Part shown: piece after piece, positions 23,036 to 33,529 of the stretch
How positions within the stretch are numbered: the first letter of the stretch is position 1
How the letters are laid out: each line of letters begins with the position of its first letter
Assembly: GCA_028023455.1 (NCBI GenBank)
Contig: JAQFVV010012405.1
Location: 9,877,923-9,941,922, forward strand
DNA length: 64,000 bases
Source of the DNA: Epiperipatus broadwayi
Taxonomy: Eukaryota; Onychophora; Udeonychophora; Euonychophora; Peripatidae
Direction of reading: 5' to 3'
The notes under the pieces: generated by a model
Databases searched by the model: none
What the model saw: only the letters and a program-made list of their open reading frames with translations
Told to the model about the DNA's origin: nothing
Position numbers and translations under genes: made by a program

Positions 23036-23899
23036 CATGTGATCTATGACTCTTATTTTGACTATTTATAGTCTCTGCCTTAAATCTTATGTGATGTTAT
23101 ATTGCTAAGACTATTAATACATGGTATGGCTGAAGATCTATCAGCCCCATATAGCTATTTGAGTTGAATAGCTGGGTTTGAAGACATGTAGATGTCTGAA
23201 AATTTCAGATTTTCCACTCAGTAGATAACTTTCAGCTAAGTGCTTAGCTTTGGGTTGGTATTTTTAGATCTAGTGTTTGAATCTACCCTGACACCTCTCT
23301 GAGGAGTGCCAAAGCATGAAACAATGGTCAGGTGTTTAGGGAAGTTCCTGACAGAGATATTTTAAATGCTGGCTCTGGTTAAGCATTTATCACAAAGCTT
23401 GTTGAGGAATTGGTAACCCTCATTGTTTATAACTTATAAGCTTAAGAGAATAGGGTCATGTGATCTGCAACTCTTATTTGAACTATTTATAGTCTCTGCC
23501 TTAAGTCTTATGCAATTTTATAATGCTAAGACTACTAATATATGGTATAGCTGAAGATCAATCAGCCCCATATAGCTATTTGAGTTGGATAGCTGGGTAT
23601 GAAGACATGTAGATGTCTGAAAATTTCAGATTATAACTTTTAGATAAGTGCTTGGCTTTGGGTTGATATTTTTAGATCTAGTGTCTGAACCTACCCTGGC
23701 GCCTCTCTGAGGAGTGGCAAGGCATGAAACTATGGTCAGGAGTTTGGGAGAAGGTGGTTTCTGACAGAGATATTTTAAATGCTGGCTCTGGGTAAGCGTT
23801 TATCACATAGTCTGTTGAGGAATTAGCAATCCTCATTGTTTATAACTTACAAGTTTAAGAGAATAGGATCATGTGATCTATGACTCTTATTTTGACTAA
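23036..23899. repeat. Repeat family P: two head-to-tail ~417-bp units inside element B
   Basis: Units start at CATGTGATCT at 23036, 23457 and 23870 (lengths 421 and 413, then a ~30-bp partial). The outermost copies share CATGTGATCTATGACTCTTA exactly, while the middle one reads GATCTGCAACTCTTA. The units contain ATATGGTATAGCTGAAGATC, CCCCATATAGCTATTTGAGT and GATGTCTGAAAATTTCAGAT. These blocks also occur in the palindrome at 47033-47614. The array separates gag from RT, where a protease would be expected. No long open frame is present. Confidence 0.85.
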
Positions 23900-24369
23900 A
23901 TTGCTTGTATAAATCACATTAAAGACTATCAGTCTGGATTTATATATAGTAGTATAATTAATGATAGACTAGTTAGAAGATAACCGGATGCAGAGTCTGC
24001 AGTGTCTATTGTTTTAAAAAAGACCGGAACTATCACTAATAAGAGTAACAAATAAGCTGCCATAAGCTGCATTCTAGCAGAAAGTCAATCTCAGACTATC
24101 AGGGCAATAAAATAAAACTTTTGGCCAAAAACAGTTAAAATTACAATGCCTAACAAGACTATAAATAACATTAGGTAATCATAGTAATGTAATATGCTGT
24201 GACTGGTTCAGTCACTTATACTTTGCAGTGACAAAAGTGAATCAGGTCACAACATTAACTAAATTAAAATCTGAATTAGTCTTCAAAAAGATATGGGTTT
24301 GTACCTAGAACAACCAATCCATTGACCACTAAATAAAGAGGTATCACCCATAAGTTGTTGTTGCAGATC
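23900..24369 (+). other. Decayed gag-pol junction region of element B
   Basis: I expected a retroviral-type aspartic protease here but cannot see its D-S/T-G motif in any frame. A short inverted repeat (GTGACTGGTTCAGTCAC) occurs at about 24201. Confidence 0.4.
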
Positions 24370-25110
24370 ACTTCCACTAGTTTTTCAAACTAAAGTAGAA
24401 GCAGAGCTTGAAAAGTGGAAGTCAGCAAGGGTTCTAAAGCCCATATCATTCTCAGAATGGGCCACCCCAATTGTACCAATCATCAAAGGAAATGGTGATG
24501 TGCATATACGTGGGAATTATTGATGCACAATCAACAAAGCTCTTGATCCAGATAATTACCCATCTCAGTCAAACAAATCCTATCCAGATTATCAGGTCGT
24601 AAGCATTTTACTAAAATTGATCTAAAACATTCATACTTGCAACTACCTGTGGATGATCAGGCTTCAGGGTTATTCAAAATGGACCAGTTGCCTTTTGGTA
24701 TATCAGTCACCTCAGCGAGATTCCAGAGAGTGATGGATCATCTGGTTGCTGGAATACTGGCCACACTACCATATTTTGATGATGTCTTATTAGAGGCACA
24801 AATAGCAGAGCAATTCTGGAGTACAACCAAGAAACTTCTAGACAAATTCAAAGCCTCTGGCATTAAAATAAACTTAGATAAGTGCATATTTGAAGACAAT
24901 GAGCTTTAATTTCTGGGATACAGGATAAATGCAAGTGACATTTAGTCTCTGGCATTAAAATAAATTTGGATAAGTGCATATTTGAAGACAATGAGCTTGA
25001 ATTTCTGGGATACATGATAAATGCAAGTGACATTTGTCCAACTCAAAGAAAAATTTTGGCCATAAAAAAGACAAAATATCTGAAAGCTCATAAATTATTA
25101 TGAAGGTTTC
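24370..25110 (+). pseudogene. Reverse transcriptase fossil of element B
   Basis: The RT domain would copy retrotransposon RNA into DNA. The N-terminal part reads EAELEKWKSARVLKPIS and a SEWATPIVPI..GNGDV+IRGNY block (conserved W.SP+V.V.K..G..R.C.DYR), followed by a frameshift. The longest clean piece (24637-24909) contains LQLPVDD.A-type sequence, LPFGISVTSARFQRVMD (the gypsy LPFG...P..FQR.M box) and the catalytic box YFDD at 24772-24783, then SGIKINLDKC and FLGY. A 92-bp duplication (units from about 24855 and 24947) repeats this last part. The first unit has a TAA where the second reads GAA, so only the second keeps the frame. Stops elsewhere show it is dead. Confidence 0.85.
24855..25038 (+). 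repeat. 92-bp tandem duplication in the RT region
   Basis: Two units (about 24855-24946 and 24947-25038) differ at around four positions. One difference creates a stop codon in the first copy. Confidence 0.85.
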
Positions 25111-25119
25111 TTATATCAT

Positions 25120-25640
25120 AAAACTGAGGCTGCTGAACCACTATACAGGCTATAGACAAAATGGTAGCCCAGACATGGGACAGTAAACATGATAAAATAT
25201 CCTATAAGATAAAAAAAATTAATATCAGAAACAGCAGTGCTGGGACATTTCAACCCAGAAAAGATTCTAATACTAATGTGTCAAGTGACACCAGTTGGAA
25301 CAAAGGCACTGTTGCCCCATAGAAATCATAACGAAACACATAGACCTAAAGCAATTGCTTCAAAGTGCCTCTCAAAGCTGAGAAAAACTATGCACAAATT
25401 GTTAGAGAGGCTCTGGTTTTGATCAATGGTATCAAATTTTTTTATGACTATCTATATGAGAGACCATTCATACTACAAGCAGATCATAGATCCTTTTGAG
25501 TATATTTGCATCTGACAAAGGAATTCCTCAGCATAGCTCACCACAAATACAGTGGTGGTTTAATTTTTTGTCAGCCTATACTTAGATGCCTTAAGCCGAT
25601 TGCCTGCAGAGACTGCAAACAATCTAACAACATCAAGTCA
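25120..25640 (+). pseudogene. RNase H fossil of element B
   Basis: After a connection segment ending AWTWD-like (25160-25185), the frame at 25234-25422 reads VLGHFNPEKILILMCQVTPVG, the start of gypsy RNase H (L.+FDP..P+.L..DAS..G+GAVL). The catalytic Asp position is replaced (CQVT instead of CDAS). A PKAIASKCLSK stretch corresponds to RPIAFASR.L. Further fragments resemble the FHDYLYGRPF-type, Q.DH+.LL and final ALSRLP segments, in shifted frames to about 25625. Confidence 0.75.
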
Positions 25641-25743
25641 ATAAATTAACATGATTGACTTGGACTCAAATTTACCATGAACAGTAAGACAGTGGCTATA
25701 TGGACTACTACTGAACCTAGATTCAAAATAGTACAAAACAGGG

Positions 25744-26150
25744 TTGGCCAAATTAAAAAAAACAGATGAGTTGCATTCAGCTTACTGGTCACATAGGCTG
25801 AACCTCTCAACTGAATATGGCTGCATTATCTGGGGATCCAGAGTAGTGATTTCCCCAGATGAACATTCCTGGGTGCTCAGTCTATTACATAATAGGCATC
25901 CAAGGATATCAGCTTACTGGTCACATAGGCTGAACCTCTCAACTGAATATGGCTGCATTATCTGGGGATCCAGAGTAGTGATTTCCCCAGATGAACATTC
26001 CTGGGTGCTCAGTCTATTACATAATAGGCATCCAAGGATAGTCTGAATAAAGATGCTAGCAAGATCATACATATTGAGGCCAAGGACCATCACTGCTAGT
26101 GGTGCAAAATGAATCAAAGCATGAAGAAAAAGACAAATCATCCCAGTTGA
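25744..26150 (+). pseudogene. Integrase zinc-binding domain of element B, internally duplicated
   Basis: The frame from 25744 contains the N-terminal integrase signature: GSRVVISPDEHSWVLSLLHN followed by RHPRI (family pattern RVV+P..L...+L..LH..HPG+). A 132-bp unit (44 codons, in frame) is duplicated exactly, so this signature occurs twice in one 100-codon ORF. Just past the end, after a TGA, LARSYI..PR corresponds to the usual MK.LAR.Y.WWPG, and 26110-26150 to the Cys-x2-Cys region with its Cys codons lost. Confidence 0.8.
25777..26040 (+). repeat. Exact 132-bp in-frame tandem duplication
   Basis: 25777-25908 and 25909-26040 appear identical. The unit is 44 codons, so the frame is kept. Perfect identity inside a badly decayed element means the duplication happened long after the element died, or is an assembly artefact. 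Confidence 0.9.
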
Positions 26151-26189
26151 CTAAACCTCAAGGTCATGGCCATGCAAGCCCATGAAAAG

Positions 26190-26580
26190 GCTAACTGCTG
26201 TTGATAGTAGTTGATTTATTCTCCAAGTGGCTGGAGATTGCAGAAGTGCAATCACTTCACTCCACAGCCACAATAGAAGCGTTTAAAAGACTATTTTGAA
26301 ACACATTATGACCTACCTAAGACAATAGTGTCAGATAATGGCACAGCAATTACAGCAAGTGCATTCAAAGACTTTTGCATTAATAATGGCATTGAGCTAG
26401 TGTACAGCCCATCATTCCAAGCTGAAAGCAATGACTAGGCTGAGAGACTAGTTCAGGAAGCACAAAAGCTGATAACAAAAATGGACATGGGAAGTTGGAA
26501 CACCAAGATTACCAGAACACTATAAAAAGCATTCCATACCAAGTACAGCAACAGGACTCCAAAAGAGCTATTATTTAATA
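26190..26580 (+). pseudogene. Integrase catalytic core fossil of element B (D,D35E)
   Basis: The integrase core inserts retrotransposon cDNA into the genome. VVDLFSKWLEIAE (from 26207; first catalytic Asp at 26213-26215), TIVSDNGTA (second Asp at 26334-26336) and AERLVQEAQKL (catalytic Glu at 26442-26444) are all readable. The second Asp and the Glu lie 36 codons apart, exactly the D,D35E spacing. The two Asp codons are in different frames, so a frameshift lies between 26216 and 26333, and a TAG stands three codons before the Glu. FHTKYSNRTPKEL matches the following Y+.T.H..TG..P.EL segment. Confidence 0.85.
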
Positions 26581-26672
26581 GACCTCTGTGAATCAATCTG
26601 TCAACTCTGAAACCCAATACCAAATATGTAGAAAAAGTAAACAGCAAGAGAAAATTACAAATAGGCACTCAC

Positions 26673-26999
26673 GTGCTTTGCAGAATGTACTATGGATTCA
26701 CAAAAGGGATACCATTAGTGGTTACAGAACTGAAAAGACTCTACTCTGTAGTAGTTCAAATAGCATATGGTTATCAACATCATCATTACCTAAACCAAAT
26801 GAATCTGAATCATGCAGAAATGAAAGATAGCAGTGAACAATCTGGAGCGGGGGCTCCTCCATCAAACAAAGATAATGAACAAGACAAAAACAGCAATAAA
26901 CCTGACAAACCAGCAAGTGGAAAACATGTTGTCCAGATCATTTCAGTGACTACATTTTCCAGGGCTAAATTCAGCCAGGGAGAAATATGTCACATCTGA
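26673..26999 (+). pseudogene. Integrase C-terminal tail of element B
   Basis: This 108-codon frame reads MYYGFTKGIPLVVTELKRLY early on, corresponding to the post-core integrase C-terminal domain (V.+R......W..G.+.......Y.V). A hydrophilic tail follows, rich in Ser, Asn, Lys and Asp (about residues 50-90), as is common at gypsy pol ends. The stop lies at 26997-26999, a few bases into the 3' LTR. The initiating Met is accidental, since pol would be read as a polyprotein. Overlapping frames at 26588-26830 and the minus-strand frames are shadows. Confidence 0.65.
26974..26987 (+). promoter_or_regulatory. Candidate polypurine tract before the 3' LTR
   Basis: AGGGAGAAATA immediately precedes the TGTCA LTR start, the position at which second-strand synthesis is primed in LTR elements. 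Confidence 0.5.
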
Positions 27000-27606
27000 C
27001 CTTACCATCAGAAGAAAACTAATTAGATTCCTTCCTTAGCTGATCAGATTGAGCATGCATTTCCACTAACCAATGTGTAAATATGTGGACAACCAATGTA
27101 TAAACATGGCCAAAGGGTAAAACAATTATGGCCAATATGCAAACATGTGTATAAAATCCTACCATCCGTTAGACTCTCTGAATCCAATTGCTGCTCAGTA
27201 AGCCTAAGAGTTCTGATAATAAATAGTCAGTCTTTTAGAAGGCAAGCCATATAACATCTGTCTAACCTGAATGACTGAATGTGCTCTCCATTGAAATCAT
27301 TTCCAACAGCAAAGGTGTTTTTACTAGTCATTAACTAATACTTTTACACAGTGAGGCAAGTTCAAGATAGGGCTAGAAGCTGTTATGATTATGACAGTTT
27401 GAGGCAAGCTGTTTTGTACAGCTGGAAGAGTTTAAGACTAGAAATAATGAGGCAAGTTAGTATATACAGCTGGAAGTGAGTCCAGTCAATCAATATGACC
27501 AGCACCCTATTAACTTTATCTATGTACAACTGTATTTATTGAGTGTTCATATTTGTTTTGATAATACTGTTGGTTTGGTTTGAACCTTGCAATTCAGCCA
27601 AACACA
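26988..27606 (+). repeat. 3' LTR of element B
   Basis: The 619-bp LTR starts TGTCACATCT and ends AAACACA. The start is fixed by alignment with the LTR at 46716 (TGTCATATCT), which matches for 44 bp before the block shared with the 5' LTR. The end is fixed by loss of similarity to the 5' copy after AAACACA. TG...CA termini are standard for LTRs. Confidence 0.85.
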
Positions 27607-28351
27607 CCCCAATCTAAAACTTTATTATTTTCATTTATCTATGTTTCCTATAAAAAAAAAATCATATTTTAAATGGAAACATTTGATAGAAAAACAATTA
27701 AATGTTTGGTAGATATATATATATTGAAACAAATCTGATATCATCACTGACTTAGAAAATCAACTGCAATTTCAACAAACATATCCATCGAATCACTATT
27801 GAATTTGCTTATAAAGTTCAACATAAACTTAAATTTTGAACACAAATTTTTGTGACAAATTTAATTAAATCCGCATTTGTATTGATTAATGCTTTTAGTT
27901 AAAATGAGTTTGTTTAAAGCATCTGCATTGTTTAATAATATTAAGCTGATACAAAGAAAGCTTTAGTTAAATTACAGTTACAATTAGTATTCAAACACTT
28001 TACTAATACATTTTGTAAGCATATTTAATGCACTCTCAGCTGACTTTCCAAGCTACTGATGATATTAGATGTGAATGACACAAACATATGTCTAGAAAAA
28101 AAAAAGTTGATATCTTTAAAGAAGTATTTGCTGCTTAAACAGTGTAATATTTCTATGGAGGGCATAGAAAATAACGTTAACATTATTACATATGTACGAA
28201 TCTATAAAAAGTTAATACAATTAAGATATTCTTGAAATAAATACTTCAAAATATTTTAAAAAAGCTTAAGTCCTCTTCTAAATGTGCACTGATTTATTAT
28301 ACACACATATTTACAGATTTCATGGCTTTTTATAAGAAGATATTCCTGGAA
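27607..28351. other. AT-rich DNA, nothing recognised
   Basis: I see no repeat pair or domain-bearing frame. Confidence 0.5.
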
Positions 28352-28547
28352 CAGGGCCGGATCCAATAAGTGCGGGGCCCAATTGGATGATTTTATGGGG
28401 CCCCTATATATTAAATATTTAAATAAAATGCAAATTCAATATTTTGAAAAATAACTTTTTGTTAATTTTGGTGGTGATGCGGGGCCGCTTCAAGTGCAGG
28501 GCCCGATTGGGCCCAATCGCTCCAATCACCTTAAATCTGGCCCCGTG
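28352..28547. mobile_element. GC-tipped MITE, probable hAT type
   Basis: The left end CAGGGCCGGATCCAATAAG and the right end ...CTTAAATCTGGCCCCGTG are imperfect inverted repeats. Subterminal GGGGCCCAATTGG and GATTGGGCCCAATCG are also related. The centre is A/T-rich, with no ORF. CAGGGCCGGAT-type ends are common in non-autonomous hAT elements, but I could not find a clean 8-bp target duplication, so the class is an inference. The minus-strand 81-codon ORF is a shadow. Confidence 0.65.
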
Positions 28548-29399
28548 GGACCCAGAACATAAATATTTGGTGAATACTGTTCTAGAATAATGACTTTCAT
28601 ATTTTCTATTCATATCTTGCATATTTATATAATAATAAGCATTCGAAAGATACCATGTAGACATCTTTATTGATGAGGATGTTTTTTTGGGTCGAAATAA
28701 GATGGATTAAGTATCTCATTCATAAACATTAATATATTTACATGCATTATCAAGCAATTATTTAGACATCTAAATTAAACTACAGTATTATTATATTCTG
28801 TTATTCTTTCTCACCAATCTAACTAAATGTAAAATTACATATTCAGATTTAGTTCTAAGATTTTTTTCAAAGCTCTTATTAAGTACCGGCATTTATTTCA
28901 TCATTAACGTTATATTTCAGTTTAATCACGTTAGTCACAAAATATTTATGAAATTCTCCTATTTGATAATAAGTTTTTTACATTGAAATAATTTAATTTT
29001 TAAAAATAAACATGTAAAAATAAATTATTTTTGTATGTATCATAATTTATTTTGTTAAATACACGATTTGTTTCATTCACATCAAAAATGCTTAATAAAA
29101 TTTTTGCATATTAATTAAAACTATTATTGTTTTATTATGAATATCCTTACATAGTCCTACTTAAAATTTCGATATGGTTTTCATCAGAGTTAGGGGTAGC
29201 AAGTATAAAAGAGAGTTGCAAGTGTAAAATTTATATTGCTGTCTGAAAAGCAGCTCATATGTTTAATTAAAATTTCTTTAATGATATTTCTTTCCTTCTC
29301 CAATTCTCTTTCTCTCAATATCGACAGTAATTTACATTATATATGTACATACATAATATTACAAGGATACCACAACTCCCCCTATAAAAATTAGATCTA

Positions 29400-29700
29400 T
29401 CTAGAATTTGCTTAAAGGAACATGATTATTGGTTGAGCATTCTATCTTTGTATTTTCAATGAAATAGATGACCGAAGAGTTGAAGAGAGGAAAAGATTGA
29501 AGCTTGTCCATTAAAAGTTTTAAGATTTGCTATCTTAGTATAATCTTAGCACTGATTGTATATATATATATATATATGTATGGTAGATGGTGATCTGGAC
29601 CAACTGATGATTGCTGGTTCAGCATGGAATTTGTATATTGGAGATCATTTATCTTTTATGCATATATGTGATTTGTATCAGTTGCATAAGATAGATTGGA
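29400..29700 (+). mobile_element. Fragment of an element B relative (5' leader only)
   Basis: 29453-29680 matches the leader of element B (21815-22090): TTTTCAATGAAAT.GA.G.C.GAAGAGTTG, TTTGCTATCTTA, AGCACTGATT then an AT run, and GACCAACTGATGATTGCTGG. No LTR or coding part of the element is seen nearby, so it is a truncated copy. The 70-codon ORF starting at 29556 is leader sequence, not a gene. Confidence 0.7.
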
Positions 29701-29769
29701 TAGATATAGGGAGCTTGAAACTTCGAGTTAAAGTTTCTTATATATCATCTGCACATAGCTTATCTTGAA

Positions 29770-31367
29770 ATATACATATTTAGAAATAATCTATTCTAGA
29801 CCATGGTATAAAGCAAAGTCAATAATAAACATTTGAATAGAAGAAAATATAATACAGAATCAAAAGCAAAAATGGAAAAATACATATAAAATTAATTGCT
29901 ATATATTTTACAGTACAGTCTGATGTTAATAAAAAATTAAATTTTAAAAGCATAAAATAAAAATGTAAACAAACTCACCCTAAGAAAAATTAACAGATCA
30001 TTTATTGATTTAGACATATCATAATGAAAAATTTTTTTTTTTATGTTTAAAAAGTATATTTTCTTGTTAGTTTCTATATTTTTTTGATTTAGGTGGCAAT
30101 AAGATTCACTTTTTTAAACATACAAAAAAACATATTCTAATAAAAGCTAGGCTTATCTCACTTTCGCACTTGTATCTTTTTTATTAATGTTATGCTCAGC
30201 TGTATTTCTGATGTTATAGTGAAACCAAAGGCATAACAAACTTTGTACTAATAAAAGTTACTTTATTTCCTCAAAAAATAGTTTATTCTCATTTTTTCAC
30301 TACGACATTATTTTTCTTTCCTTATGCTACAGTCTCTTTTTTCTTATATCTTAGTAGAAAAGTCAAACTTTTAAAAATGATAACAATTGTATGCTAGTGA
30401 AATGCATTTTATTTTTATGCTTATGCTTTGAAATTTTTTTCTGAAGGCACTAAACATTTACTCTTCATTTTGAATGTAAGCTGTGATTTTACTCTCTGTT
30501 AGCTTTTCTTTACACAGGTGCTGTTTAAGTTGATATTACTTTATATTACTCCATGTTTGTTTTTGTTTGGAATTTTAATATTTTTAAGATAATAAATGCC
30601 TAATTAAATTTTTATTATGTTCTTAGACAATAGGTATAGTCAGGAAATATGACTAGTACTATTCAGTGACGTTTTGTTCAATATAATGAGAATTTTTTAT
30701 ATTATTTTTCTCAATATTTATGTTAGAAGCTTAATTTTTCATTACAAATATATCTACTGACTATTGATTACTCAAGATTACAATCGATGATTTTTTAAAT
30801 AAAGAATACTGCTCCTGAAAGTATATATTAAGTATAGCTAAAAAAAATCACGTGGTGTTATTTGGTTTAATATTTTAAATAATTAGGTTAAAAATGAAAA
30901 TAATAAAGAAAAATTAATTAAATTAGTTTTTAAAAAGGAAATAATTAATATGATGTTAATTGCTTTACAGAACCAATCAAATGATGTTTTATATATTTTG
31001 ATTAATGTTCAAATATTTAAGGGATAATTCATAGATTTATATGTTATTAAATTTGTTTTATTGATAAAATATATTACATGGTTATCAATTTTTTGTAAAA
31101 TATTGTTAATTAAAGACAAGTTTTTAGGGTATTAAGTGTAGACATAGTTTATTTAGCAAAAGGAACAATGGCTGATTGCTCTTGATTTACACTAGTTAAG
31201 GGCTCATCGACTTTACGTTCATCCAGTATTCATATAAAAACATTATTTAAAACTTCTTAAAGAGTAGTAATTAATTTATTGAGTGCACAGAAAGCATATG
31301 TAAATACTTTAAACAGACTTTAACCTGTGTTCAATGTGCTTTTTAAAATTCATAATAATCAAGCATA
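29770..31367. other. AT-rich DNA, nothing recognised
   Basis: The stretch is low in complexity and no coding or repeat structure could be supported. Confidence 0.5.
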
Positions 31368-31594
31368 TTTTGCCGATAGAGGGACCATCCAATCCACGAT
31401 CCAAGATAGTGACTTTTATAAAGATAAGAGTGGCTGTTTTATCTTTAACCTAAATGTCCACTTATATAGAAGAATCTGAAGCATCTTGATTTGGAAGTAT
31501 GAAGTTGTTGTTTTCTCCATTGTTTTAAGTCCACTATTTCCTTTATAAAAGTCGCTATCTTATGTTGTAGTTTGGAAGGTTCCTCTATCTGCAA
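31368..31594. mobile_element. Short inverted-repeat MITE with ~55-bp termini
   Basis: The left end TTTTGCCGATAGAGGGACC leads on to AAGATAGTGACTTTTATAAAG. It matches the reverse complement of the right end (TTGCAGATAGAGGAACC leading on to AAGATAGCGACTTTTATAAAG), with arms of about 55 bp. Total length is about 227 bp with no ORF. TA occurs on each side (31366-31367 and 31595-31596), which suits a Tc1/mariner-type MITE, but two bases are weak evidence. Confidence 0.75.
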
Positions 31595-32601
31595 TACTTC
31601 TTAAAGTAAAATAATAATTGATTGAATTATAAATTAATTTGAATTAAATCAAGTATTAAAATATAAAATTATTTAACAGCAATTTATTTAATTAAAAGTG
31701 TATTTTTTTTATTTATATTTTTTAAATGTGAGACCTTATTCCTCAAAGAAACTAATGAAGGCATTGAAACGAACTGAGTCGTAAAAAGCTGAGATAAGCT
31801 AAATGTAAAAAATTGTAACATTTAATTTTACATTATTTGTTTTTTCTATTTCTTATAACTTATGTAACATACACCAAATCACTTCATTATATAATTTATA
31901 TAACATGCGATAAAACAGCACTTTATTCAAGCTCCATCTATAGTAAGCTTGGGTAGTCACTGATTACAAAATGTAGAACATTTAAATCCCCACAGCCAGA
32001 CTAATTTTTCCTTTGCTTTTATAAATGTGTCTTAAGTCAAAATGGGAAATAATCAAATTATTCATTTAAAAACTATCTTTAACTCAATTTTATCATAGAT
32101 GTAATTACTTCTGGCTTTGAATCCCAAACCTTATTGATAAATCCAAAAAAACCAGATATGGGTCTAGTGTTTGCCTTCAAATGCATTTACATTTGGAAGT
32201 CTATGATTAATCAAGCTTAATCAAGATGGTAAAGGAGTAGAAAATTATTTTGGTTTGGAACATATTGATTGGGTGTGCTAAATTATGAAGTTATTTGTTA
32301 TTATTAACTTTCATCACCTGAGAAAATAAAAGGTGCTTATTAGAAAACAAGATAATTAATTATATAGTTATTAGTCTTGGGTCTTCATCTAAACAAATGT
32401 TTTGCTTGAGACTTATGTTGCTTTGAATTCAGGTGTTTAACTTGAATAGTTAAATAAAATTAAGTGTTTTTGTATACATATCACTTCCAACATAGAATAT
32501 CAAACCACAGTGATAATGAAAAATTCCATAACTAATGTAAAGGTAGGGAATTAAATGAACTGTAATCTGGTAATCTAAATATAAATCTATTTTTTAAATA
32601 T

Positions 32602-33480
32602 AGGTACATTGAATGTATAATCTTTACTTGATACAAACCCTTTAAGTTCAGAATGGAGGGCTGCACTTGTGGTTAAAGAGTTGCCAAAATGTAAGATTAT
32701 TATAACTGCTCTTAGTGAAACATGTCTCCTACAGGAAGTTTATTAGAAGAGATGGATGGATACAAGTTTTTTTGGAAAGACAAGTCAGACAGGGAAAGAA
32801 CAATGCCTGTTGTAGAATTTGCTGTAAAATGTAATTTAGTATCACCTATTATTGAAATTTCTCATTGCATCAATAAAATATTAATGATCTTAGAACTTGT
32901 CTTGTGTAATGGTACAAGAGGTCATTTTATTACTGCCTATGTTCCAACCTTAGATTTAGAGAAATTAGAAAAGGAAAGCCATTATCCCTTGTTGGATAAT
33001 GTTACTACAACAATACCATTAAAAAATCAATGTTTTCTTCTTGATGACCCCAATGCATGGGTTGGTACAAATATTAGACTTTGGCCAAAAGTTATTAGAA
33101 ATAATGGACTTGGGGCTGTAAATTCTAATGATTAATTATTAATGACTAAGCAAATGTTAAACCATTTAATGATTAAACAGGTTTGGGGTTGAAATACAAA
33201 AGAATTTATTTGAAGCTAAGTACTTTTGATACCATATAGTATCATAATCCTAGCATAGTAAAAGGGGAGAGAGTTATCATCCATAAATCACAAACCATTG
33301 TTTAGGCATAAAATTATTGTAGAGGAAAATAGATGTTGAATTATGGCATTTAATAGAATACATTATCATTGGGAGTCAGAATACAAAAGAATATTCACAT
33401 TGCATGAGGACTTCCAAACTTAGATTGTTAGATAGATCATAGATTAGTATTCTTTATGAGTAAAATGATAGTCACATTTA
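32602..33480 (+). pseudogene. LINE endonuclease (EEP/APE) domain remnant
   Basis: This domain nicks target DNA for target-primed reverse transcription. It starts GTLNV (family W/T-L/N-V-R/Q-SL), then reads EWRAALVVKEL and ITALSETCLLQE, which carries the catalytic Glu of the SET motif. After a frame change at about 32720, the 137-codon frame 32722-33135 reads LEEMDGYKFFWKD, TAYVPTLDLEKLE (the conserved Y.P block) and LLDDPNAWVGTN, corresponding to GDFNA.+G with two substitutions. The catalytic D/N pair survives as D.N. Past the stop at 33135, scattered pieces (HEDFQT.IVR..ID around 33400-33435) match the DH..+ end of the domain. The Met at 32722 is internal, not the start. Confidence 0.8.
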
Positions 33481-33529
33481 AAAAATAGATATCGGTCCAA
33501 TCATACTCACAAAAAATTGATGTTTTCTC

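Larger units (their letters stand above)
20519..27606 (+). mobile_element. Ty3/gypsy LTR retrotransposon (element B), full-length but inactive
   Basis: About 7.1 kb is bounded by two LTRs that share TTCCTTA.CTGATCAGATTGAG near the start and AATTCAGCCAAACACA at the end. Internal order is PBS, leader, gag, (repeat insertion), RT with YFDD, RNase H, integrase with D,D35E, and a C-terminal tail overlapping the 3' LTR. This order (RT-RNase H-integrase) is that of Ty3/gypsy, not copia. Many stops and frameshifts make every ORF defective. No env-like frame is seen. The interior carries several tandem duplications and an 860-bp insertion of repeat family P. LTR divergence implies an old insertion. 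Confidence 0.85.

Noticed and set aside
22779-23042. Independent small zinc-finger gene
   Set aside because: The Cys pair lies where the gag nucleocapsid of element B is expected, and the start codon is accidental.
23036-23899. A pair of nested LTRs
   Set aside because: The units abut each other directly, carry no TG...CA ends or internal element, and recur as an inverted pair elsewhere.
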